Positions 1 to 5,115 of a DNA stretch of 5,607 bases are shown here, piece after piece (position 1 is the stretch's first letter; each line of letters starts with the position of its first letter). This DNA comes from Bacteroidota bacterium (lineage in GTDB: Bacteria; Bacteroidota; Bacteroidia; Chitinophagales; Chitinophagaceae). The notes beneath the pieces were generated by a model, which was given only the letters and a program-made list of their open reading frames with translations, searched no databases and had not been told where the DNA came from. The stretch is taken from assembly GCA_028877045.1 (NCBI GenBank), contig JAGWPQ010000567.1, positions 1-5,607 on the forward strand. The letters are read 5' to 3'. A program made the translations under genes and the position numbers.

Positions 1-93
1 AAATTTAACGCAACTGATTTCAATCATAAATCTCCTGAAAATCAACGCCTGTATACATTTTACCGAGGTTAAAAAAATATTTACAAAAAAATA
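1..93. other. Left-edge AT-rich region, no certain gene
   Basis: No gene can be assigned with confidence. On the plus strand, the frame beginning at base 1 stays open for 23 codons until a TAA at 70-72, so it could be the tail of an upstream gene; its peptide (ending YTFYRG) has no recognisable motif. On the minus strand an ATG at 27-25 lies just after a GGAG-like stretch and stays open to the window edge for only 9 codons, so a divergent gene is equally possible. Bases 71-93 are A/T runs containing no convincing terminator hairpin. More flanking sequence would be needed to decide. Confidence 0.3.
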
Positions 94-126
94 TTTGGCA
101 ATTTGATTATTACACTTATACATTTG
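94..126 (+). promoter_or_regulatory. Predicted Bacteroidota-type promoter for the SAM riboswitch-metB-hom operon
   Basis: The octamer TACATTTG at 119-126 matches the Bacteroidota -7 consensus TAnnTTTG exactly. A TTTG at 94-97 sits 21 nt upstream, which suits the -33 element of the same sigma-ABfr-type promoter. Transcription would begin at roughly 130-136, just before the first riboswitch helix at 146, as expected if the whole aptamer is to be transcribed. The consensus is established for this phylum; the assignment here is by pattern and position only. Confidence 0.68.
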
Positions 127-145
127 CATCAGTTCTTTTAACAAC

Positions 146-259
146 ACTTATCAAGAAAGGCAGAGGGATTTGGCCCGATGAAGCCTTGGCAACCCACACA
201 AACTACTCGCTTGTGTGAAGGTGCCAACTCCATCTCGTTTAAAACGAGAAGAGATAAGT
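146..259 (+). ncRNA. SAM-I (S-box) riboswitch aptamer
   Basis: This is a cis-acting RNA that binds S-adenosylmethionine and controls the downstream methionine genes. All four helices can be drawn from the sequence. P1 is 146-152 with 253-259. P2 is 157-161 with 183-187, continuing past a kink-turn-like internal loop to 165-167 with 174-176. P3 is 195-201 with 211-217. P4 is 233-238 with 244-249. Conserved blocks are present: GAGGGA near 163-168, GGCCCGATGAAG at 172-183, TTGGCAACC at 186-194, and AAGGTGCCAACTCC at 218-231. The loop bases TTGG (170-173) can pair with CCAA (224-227), giving the family's pseudoknot. The element lies immediately upstream of a terminator and a transsulfuration gene, the classic S-box setting. 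SAM-I is favoured over other SAM classes by the P2 kink-turn, the pseudoknot and the P4 arrangement. Confidence 0.97.
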
Positions 260-323
260 CAGAGTTAGTTTGTAAATAAAACCGATACACCATCGTTAAT
301 ATAATTTCAAGCTCATCTGACTT
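256..323 (+). promoter_or_regulatory. Predicted antiterminator pairing of the SAM-I riboswitch
   Basis: AAGTCAGA at 256-263 is perfectly complementary to TCTGACTT at 316-323 (8 bp). The first strand includes four bases of the P1 3' strand, and the second covers the apical part of the terminator's 5' arm plus its loop. The two structures are therefore mutually exclusive. With SAM bound, P1 holds 256-259 and the terminator forms; without SAM the 256-263/316-323 helix can form and transcription continues into metB. The pairing is read directly from the sequence; the switching model is the established S-box mechanism. Confidence 0.75.
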
Positions 324-340
324 CTCAGATGAGCTTTTTT
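309..340 (+). terminator. Intrinsic terminator, SAM riboswitch expression platform
   Basis: A perfect 12-bp stem (309-320 with 325-336) closes a CTTC loop at 321-324 and is followed by a T run at 335-340. Its 5' arm is the strand that the antiterminator captures. It lies 50 nt after P1 and 84 nt before the metB-like start codon, so it is an attenuator of that operon rather than the end of an upstream gene. Confidence 0.95.
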
Positions 341-424
341 ATTGCCCATCTCTGAAGCCGCTTTTGAAAATTGTTGTTGAATAAAAATGTTTAACAAAAA
401 TCATCACACTAAAAAACAACAACG
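341..424 (+). promoter_or_regulatory. Untranslated leader between attenuator and metB-like start
   Basis: This AT-rich stretch has no Shine-Dalgarno-like sequence and ends in an A/C-rich run, AAAAAACAACAACG, directly before the ATG, as is common in Bacteroidota where A-rich upstream regions support initiation. TTGTTGTT at 371-378 is complementary to AACAACAA at 415-422 (an alternative register is 373-379 with 417-423), so the bases next to the start codon could fold into a weak hairpin with a loop of about 36 nt. No second clear TAnnTTTG promoter was found in it. Confidence 0.5.
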
Positions 425-1627
425 ATGAGCAACGCAACACAATTATTACAAAGCATCCCGATCGATCCGTTAACAGGAGCCATCTCTGTTCCTATTTATC
501 AAACTTCCACGTTTGTGCAGGAAGCACCGGGTGTTAATAAAGGTTACGATTATTCAAGAACAAATAATCCAACAAGAGCAACATTAGAAAGCATTGTTGC
601 AGAACTTGAAAACGGAAAAGTTGCTGCGGCATTTGCAAGTGGCTTAGCTGCCATAGATGCTGTTGTTAAACTATTAAAAAGCGGTGACGAAATAATTGCT
701 GTTGATGATATCTACGGTGGTGCTTATCGCTTGTTTACACAGGTGTATGAACAATACGGCATCTCAATAAAATTTGTTGATGCAAGCGATCCGATAAATA
801 TTTTTAATGCTGTTTCTGAAAAAACAAAACTCATCTGGATCGAAACACCAACGAATCCAACATTAAAAATCGCCGACATTGAAGCCATTGCAAAGATCGC
901 GAAAGCCCATGGTTGCTGGCTTTGCGTTGATAACACTTTTGCTTCTCCGACATTACAGCAACCGTTGAACTTGGGTGCTGATCTGGTAGTGCACAGTGCA
1001 ACAAAATATTTGGGCGGACACAGTGATGTGATCGCTGGAATTGTTGTTGCAAAAAATGCAGAGCTTGGTGCAAGAATTAAATTCTTTCAAAATGCCTGTG
1101 GAGCTGTATTGGCACCATTGGATAGCTGGTTAATTATTCGCGGCATCGAAACTTTATTTCTGCGCATTAAACAACATTGTTTAAATGCACAGGCCATTGC
1201 AGAATATTTAGAAAATCATCCCGCCGTTGATAAAGTTTTTTATCCGGGATTGAGATCGCATCCAAATCATGCTGTTGCTAAAAAACAACAAAACGGTTTT
1301 GGTGGTGTTGTTTCTTTTTCATTAAAACAGGATGAATTAAAATTAGCAGAAGCATTTGTTTCGAAAACTGAAATCTTTAAACTGGCCGAAAGTTTAGGTG
1401 GCGTAAAAAGTTTAATTAGTCACCCGGCAAACATGACGCATAAATCTATACCTGCCGAAAAACGAAGAGCAGCGGGTGTTTCGGACAGTTTGATAAGATT
1501 AAGTGTTGGTATTGAAGAAGTGGAAGATTTAATTAATGATCTTGAAAAAACGTTTGGCAAGCTGAATAGAAATTCATCAGTACAAGTGTGCGACGCAACT
1601 AAAGTTGAAGAGGATTCATTTTGCTAA
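425..1627 (+). CDS. metB: Cystathionine gamma-synthase/lyase-type PLP enzyme (Cys/Met metabolism family)
   Basis: This is a cytosolic fold-type I PLP enzyme that most likely joins an O-acylhomoserine to cysteine, making cystathionine for methionine synthesis. Visible landmarks are YDYSRTNNPTR (41-51), whose Y43 and R45 bind the cofactor phosphate of the neighbouring subunit; S72-G73 in the phosphate cup; Y97, which stacks on PLP; D169 in VDNTF, which contacts the PLP nitrogen; the Schiff-base lysine K194 in SATKYLGGHSD; E322-S323 in LAESLGG; and R358 in IRLSVG, which binds the substrate carboxylate. LAESLGG is typical of gamma-synthases and gamma-lyases, whereas O-acetylhomoserine sulfhydrylases usually have a NVGDAKS-like sequence; this argues against a sulfhydrylase, although K328 resembles that group. 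Synthase and lyase cannot be separated by sequence alone; the SAM riboswitch and the following hom gene favour biosynthesis. E. coli MetB has Arg where this protein has T46. About 20 residues after the conserved core form a tail with C389 and a terminal C400. The ATG at 425 gives a core N-terminus near family length. Confidence 0.95.
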   Translation: MSNATQLLQSIPIDPLTGAISVPIYQTSTFVQEAPGVNKGYDYSRTNNPTRATLESIVAELENGKVAAAFASGLAAIDAVVKLLKSGDEIIAVDDIYGGAYRLFTQVYEQYGISIKFVDASDPINIFNAVSEKTKLIWIETPTNPTLKIADIEAIAKIAKAHGCWLCVDNTFASPTLQQPLNLGADLVVHSATKYLGGHSDVIAGIVVAKNAELGARIKFFQNACGAVLAPLDSWLIIRGIETLFLRIKQHCLNAQAIAEYLENHPAVDKVFYPGLRSHPNHAVAKKQQNGFGGVVSFSLKQDELKLAEAFVSKTEIFKLAESLGGVKSLISHPANMTHKSIPAEKRRAAGVSDSLIRLSVGIEEVEDLINDLEKTFGKLNRNSSVQVCDATKVEEDSFC

Positions 1628-1729
1628 GTACAAAAAAAACTAAAATCTAAAAAAAGAAAAACTAAATCGTTGATAATAATAAAACATACTCAACAAATAA
1701 ACTAATAAACCAATTAACCAATAAACAAA
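1628..1729 (+). other. metB-hom intergenic spacer with short imperfect repeats
   Basis: The 102-nt spacer is very rich in A and contains no convincing terminator or TAnnTTTG promoter, so hom is probably read through from metB. Near its end the units ACTAATAAAC (1701-1710) and ACCAATAAAC (1717-1726) differ by one base, and AACC occurs on either side of AATT between them. This is probably low-complexity, unstructured leader sequence that keeps the hom start accessible. No Shine-Dalgarno-like motif precedes the ATG at 1730. Confidence 0.5.
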
Positions 1730-2980
1730 ATGCACAAACAATTAAACATAGGATTATTTGGATTTGGCGTGGTGGGCGAAGGCCTGTACAAAGTGTTGCA
1801 GCAAACACCATCGCTGAAAGCACAAATAAAAAAAGTGTGTATCAAACATCCGAACAAACAACGCAACGCACCGGCAAATTTATTTACAACAGAAAAAAAT
1901 GATCTGTTGTTTGATGAAAATATTAATGTGATCGTGGAAGTGATCGATGATTCGACTGCTGCATTTGAAATTGTTTCTGTTGCATTGAAAAATGGCAAAG
2001 CTGTTGTGAGTGCAAGTAAAAAAATGATCGCTGAACATTTGCCCGAAATTTTGCAATTGCAATTAGAAACAGGACAATCGTTTTTGTGCGAAAGTGCCGC
2101 CTGCGCTTCGATTCCGGTGATACGCAACCTCGAAGAATATTATGATAACGATCTGTTGCATTCCATCAAAGCGATCGTAAATGGTTCAACAAATTTTATT
2201 TTGACAAGGATATTTGAAGACAAATTAAGTTTCAGTGATGCGTTAATATTAGCACAGCAATTAGGTTTTGCAGAAAGTAATCCCAAGTTGGATGTGGAAG
2301 GATTTGATGCCGTGAATAAGTGGACGATTTTATTAAATCATGCTTATGGTATTGTTGAACATCCCGATAATATTTTATTCAGCGGTATTCAAAATATTCA
2401 GTTGAGTGATGCAACAGTTGCATCGGAAAAACATTACGACATAAAATTAATTGCACAGGCAAAGAAATTAAACGATGGAAAAGTAGCTGCGTTTGTATTA
2501 CCGCAATTTGTGAAAGCCGATGAACCTTTATCGTTTGTAAAAAATGAATACAATGGCGTGGTGATAGAAAGTGGATTTGCTGATAAACAATTCTTTTACG
2601 GAAAAGGCGCAGGAAGTTTCCCTACGGCATCGGCTGTATTAAGCGATATTGCTGCATTGCGTTACGATTACAAATACGAGTACAAAAAATTATATCACCA
2701 CAAACCGCATGAATTAAGCGATGATTTTTATGTGAAAGTGTATGTGAGTTTTGATGACTGGAAATTTATTCCGAGAGAAAATTTTGAATGGATCGAAGAA
2801 TGGCATGCAGGCGAAGACAGAAAATATTTAATTGGTGTGCTGCATGTGAAAGAATTATTCAATAATGATTGGTGGAAAGAAAATAACACGTCGCTTATTT
2901 TAACTCCTGAGCCGATCATAGAAAATTTAGACATTATTAATTTGAAGAAAAGAAGTCTGGAATTGGCAGGTGTGATTTAA
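1730..2980 (+). CDS. hom: Homoserine dehydrogenase, monofunctional
   Basis: The enzyme reduces aspartate-semialdehyde to homoserine with NAD(P)H, the branch point to methionine and threonine. The N-terminal Rossmann fold starts with GLFGFGVVGEG (8-18). NGSTNFIL (151-158) belongs to the catalytic domain. DVEGFDAVNK (188-197) carries D193 and K197; with E182 these match the yeast catalytic set E208, D219 and K223 in spacing. GKGAGSFPTASAVLSDI (291-307) is the C-terminal dehydrogenase signature. K97 occupies the place of the conserved TANK/TPNK lysine, but the motif reads SASK, and the usual ELIGG stretch reads EVIDD (70-74). Residues about 312-416 form an aromatic- and acid-rich region (YLIGVLHVKELF at 366-377) where many stand-alone enzymes have an ACT domain; it may be a divergent ACT domain or something else. 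There is no aspartate kinase domain, unlike the ThrA fusions found in many Bacteroidota. Its place behind the SAM riboswitch and metB implies a methionine-dedicated enzyme. Confidence 0.96.
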   Translation: MHKQLNIGLFGFGVVGEGLYKVLQQTPSLKAQIKKVCIKHPNKQRNAPANLFTTEKNDLLFDENINVIVEVIDDSTAAFEIVSVALKNGKAVVSASKKMIAEHLPEILQLQLETGQSFLCESAACASIPVIRNLEEYYDNDLLHSIKAIVNGSTNFILTRIFEDKLSFSDALILAQQLGFAESNPKLDVEGFDAVNKWTILLNHAYGIVEHPDNILFSGIQNIQLSDATVASEKHYDIKLIAQAKKLNDGKVAAFVLPQFVKADEPLSFVKNEYNGVVIESGFADKQFFYGKGAGSFPTASAVLSDIAALRYDYKYEYKKLYHHKPHELSDDFYVKVYVSFDDWKFIPRENFEWIEEWHAGEDRKYLIGVLHVKELFNNDWWKENNTSLILTPEPIIENLDIINLKKRSLELAGVI

Positions 2981-3004
2981 AACATTATTTGTTTTTGGTT
3001 ATAA

Positions 3005-3032
3005 AAAAGTCTCGCAGTTTTGCGAGACTTTT
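3005..3032. terminator. Bidirectional intrinsic terminator between hom and the minus-strand pair
   Basis: A perfect 12-bp stem (3005-3016 with 3021-3032) surrounds a 4-nt GTTT loop. Its core is GTCTCGCA with TGCGAGAC. It has an A run on the left and a T run on the right, so it can end transcripts arriving from either direction. It begins 25 nt after the hom stop codon and lies 20 nt beyond the end of the convergent minus-strand gene. Confidence 0.92.
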
Positions 3033-3051
3033 ATTTATCCATAATACTATT

Positions 3052-3354
3052 TCATTTAAAACGAATCGTTGCATAAGGTTTATAGTAAGGAATATCTTCT
3101 CCATTTGCAGCAAAATATCCAATTTTAGTTTTCTCAGTTATTATTTCTCCATTTTTAATGTCGCCTTTTGAAGAAATATAGCAAGAGCAATTTGTATAGA
3201 TGAATGCCTCTTTACCGTTAAAAATGACTTTAGCTATTTTAGTTGGCATTTCTTCATATTTATCAAAAGCAGATTCTATAAATTCAATAAAAATGACTTC
3301 ATCATTTTTATTTATTGCTCCATTATTTAGTTGAAAAATGCAAGAAAAAGGCAT
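3052..3354 (-). CDS. Uncharacterised 100-aa protein downstream of the M28 peptidase
   Basis: I do not recognise this protein. It begins 19 nt after the peptidase stop codon on the same strand, so the two are probably co-transcribed, and it ends next to the terminator at 3005-3032. An in-frame stop lies five codons before the ATG, which fixes the start closely. It has no signal peptide or membrane segment and looks like an alternating beta-strand protein: IFIEFIESAF (21-30), AKVIFNGKEAFIY (41-53), then a glycine-spaced C-terminal half with GDIKNGEIITEKTKIGYF (64-81) and PYATIRF (93-99). The spacing of GDIKNGE and KIGYF recalls barrel-sandwich folds such as lipoyl/biotinyl or M23-peptidase C-terminal strands, but there is no lipoylation lysine motif and no metal-binding HxH, so this is only a fold guess. 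Two cysteines form a CSC pair at 56-58. Its orderly composition and operon position suggest a real gene. Confidence 0.72.
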   Translation of the reverse strand: MPFSCIFQLNNGAINKNDEVIFIEFIESAFDKYEEMPTKIAKVIFNGKEAFIYTNCSCYISSKGDIKNGEIITEKTKIGYFAANGEDIPYYKPYATIRFK

Positions 3355-3373
3355 ATTGATTGCTTTTTAAAAT

Positions 3374-5014
3374 TTATTTACTCTTATCTCTGATCGCCTT
3401 AAACTCAGAGCCAGTCTTCCATTGCGGCCATGTGGATTCATTGGCTAATTTTTTCCCAACTGAAAACAATAATTGCATATCCTGCAAGCCACCTTCAAAT
3501 GTCCACTTGGGATCAAACTCATCGGCAGGGCGGTGATAACGATTGGCAGTATAATCATCTTCCAGTTTTTTACCATACTCTTTTCCTTTTCCAACAACAT
3601 CAATTCCGCCCGAACAATCCAATGCAGGCACACCAACTTTTGCAAAACTGAAATGGTCTGAACGATAATAATGCCCTGCCTCAGGATGCGCTTCGGGTGC
3701 AATATATCTGCCCTGTGCTTTTCCAAATTCAGTAACATAATCTTCCAGATCGTTTTGTCCCGCACCGGTAATGGTAATATCATTTGTTTTTTCGAACGCA
3801 TTTATTCCGTCCATATTAATATCTGCAACTGTTTTATTTAAAGGATAAACAGGATGTGCAGCATAATATGCCGAGCCTAACAATCCCTGTTCTTCAGCAG
3901 TTACCGATAAAAAAACAACAGTGCGTTCGGGTTTATTTTTTGATTCTTTAAATACTCTGGCCATCTCGAGCAGAGCCGCTGTACCACTTGCATTATCGAT
4001 GGCACCGTTATAAATCGAATCACCTTTTTCATCTTTTTTACCAATACCAAAATGATCCCAATGTGCGGTATAAATAACATATTCATCGGGACGTTTTGTT
4101 CCGGTAATTTTTGCAATGACATTATGCGACACATTAAAAGTTGATTTCACTTTTACATTCAAAGAAAGTTTTTCGTTCAATGAAACTGCTTTGAAAGTAT
4201 TTTTATTTGCTGATACAATTAACGACGTGTCTTTACCGGCTGCAGCAAATAATTTTTTAGCAGCATCGGCCGAAACCCAACCCTGCAAAGCCAAATGGGG
4301 TTCTGTACTACCTTTTTCATCGAGATATAAATTAGAACTTCCCCATGAGTTTTGTACCACATTAAACGGATAAGATGCCGCAGCAGTGTTATGAATTATC
4401 AAACAAGCTTTGGCTCCCTGGCGGGCAGCTTCTTCATATTTGTAAGTCCATCGACCGTAATAAGTCATCGTATTTCCTTTAAAAATTGTTGTATCTACAC
4501 CAAAGCCGGGATCGTTCACCAATACCAAAACAACTTTTCCTTTTACATCAATGCCTGCATAATCGTTCCAGTTGTATTCGGGTGCCACAACACCATATCC
4601 AGCAAAAATCAATTCATCATTTTTTAAAGAGATCAACGAATCGGTTTTATTGGTTGATATGACAAAATCAGTTGTCTTCTGTAATTCAAAATTTCCTTTG
4701 GGTGATTGCACTTTCATTACTGCATCCGGATTTGGAGTGATCTCTACCAACGGTACATCCTGAATAAAACTATTGCCGTTGCCCGGTTCCAGCCCAAGAT
4801 TTTTAAATGTGTTTTGAATATAATCGACAGCTTTTATTTCGCCGATTGAAAAAGGTTTGCGTCCCTGAAAAGAATCAGATGCCAGCATTTTAATATGCTG
4901 TGTTAAACTGTCTTTATTGAATAAAGAAAGATCCTGATCCGAATTTGCTTGTTTACAAGCCAGATAAGAAATAGTTATTCCGGCGAACAAAAAATAAAAA
5001 AATATTTTTTTCAT
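3374..5014 (-). CDS. M28 family zinc aminopeptidase with PA domain, predicted lipoprotein
   Basis: This is a predicted exported di-zinc exopeptidase that removes N-terminal residues from peptides, probably for nutrient acquisition. Residues 1-19 form a lipoprotein-type signal peptide, with KK, a hydrophobic stretch and C20 in SYLAC; the -3 residue is Tyr instead of the usual Leu, so the lipobox is slightly imperfect. A PA (protease-associated) insert spans roughly 135-270, with FAGYGVVAPEYNWNDYAG (137-154) and GKVVLVLVNDPG (159-170). The catalytic domain has all M28 metal and catalytic residues: H318 in TAHWDH, bridging D340 in GAIDNASG, E374-E375 in TAEEQG, D402 in NMDGIN, and H454 in RSDHFSF. 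Spacings D340-E374 (34) and E375-D402 (27) equal those in Aeromonas aminopeptidase. The protein appears full length and active. It starts next to a divergent intergenic region and is followed 19 nt later by the 100-aa gene. The substrate cannot be inferred, and no Shine-Dalgarno sequence precedes the ATG. Confidence 0.96.
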   Translation of the reverse strand: MKKIFFYFLFAGITISYLACKQANSDQDLSLFNKDSLTQHIKMLASDSFQGRKPFSIGEIKAVDYIQNTFKNLGLEPGNGNSFIQDVPLVEITPNPDAVMKVQSPKGNFELQKTTDFVISTNKTDSLISLKNDELIFAGYGVVAPEYNWNDYAGIDVKGKVVLVLVNDPGFGVDTTIFKGNTMTYYGRWTYKYEEAARQGAKACLIIHNTAAASYPFNVVQNSWGSSNLYLDEKGSTEPHLALQGWVSADAAKKLFAAAGKDTSLIVSANKNTFKAVSLNEKLSLNVKVKSTFNVSHNVIAKITGTKRPDEYVIYTAHWDHFGIGKKDEKGDSIYNGAIDNASGTAALLEMARVFKESKNKPERTVVFLSVTAEEQGLLGSAYYAAHPVYPLNKTVADINMDGINAFEKTNDITITGAGQNDLEDYVTEFGKAQGRYIAPEAHPEAGHYYRSDHFSFAKVGVPALDCSGGIDVVGKGKEYGKKLEDDYTANRYHRPADEFDPKWTFEGGLQDMQLLFSVGKKLANESTWPQWKTGSEFKAIRDKSK

Positions 5015-5064
5015 ACAGTTATTTTTGAAACAAGATAAGAAATAATGGCAGAACAGTGCTGACG

Positions 5065-5097
5065 TTAATAAAATAACATTTCAATCAATTACATTTG
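5065..5097 (+). promoter_or_regulatory. Predicted promoter for the PAP2-family gene
   Basis: TACATTTG at 5090-5097 matches the Bacteroidota -7 consensus exactly and is the same octamer as the one before the SAM riboswitch. The expected -33 TTTG is poor; GTTA around 5064-5067 is the nearest candidate. The octamer ends 18 nt before the ATG at 5116, so the leader would be only about 10-15 nt. The position in a divergent intergenic region supports it. Confidence 0.55.
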
Positions 5098-5115
5098 AAG
5101 TAAGATAAAATTTCT

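Noticed and set aside
54..61. TACATTTT, a near match to the -7 promoter element
   Set aside because: It lacks the final G and no TTTG lies at a suitable distance upstream; the exact match at 119-126 is better placed before the riboswitch.
71..97. Repeated AAATATTT-like runs before the riboswitch promoter as a possible terminator or origin-like element
   Set aside because: They are short A/T palindromes with no GC-rich stem and are expected by chance in DNA of this composition.
724..1073. Two minus-strand open frames (724-936 and 831-1073) inside the metB-like gene
   Set aside because: They lie wholly within a strongly conserved PLP enzyme frame, overlap each other, and their products show no recognisable domain.
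1701..1726. Short repeats in the metB-hom spacer as a possible CRISPR-like or operator array
   Set aside because: There are only two imperfect 10-base units in low-complexity sequence, without regular spacers or dyad symmetry.
1714..2127. A 137-codon minus-strand open frame over the start of hom
   Set aside because: It overlaps the conserved Rossmann-fold coding region of hom, and its cysteine- and serine-rich product looks like a reverse-frame shadow.
2989..3171. A 60-codon plus-strand open frame after hom
   Set aside because: It runs straight through the terminator hairpin and antisense to the 100-aa gene; its Ser/Phe/Ile-rich product is typical of translated noncoding AT-rich DNA.
3430..4763. 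Several plus- and minus-strand open frames of 60-120 codons within the peptidase gene
   Set aside because: The M28 frame has all catalytic residues in order and correct spacing, so these are out-of-frame or antisense shadows.
5031..5037. CAAGATA, which reads TATCTTG on the minus strand, as a possible -7 element for the peptidase gene
   Set aside because: It is one base short of TAnnTTTG and has no clear -33 partner, so it is too weak to list as a promoter.
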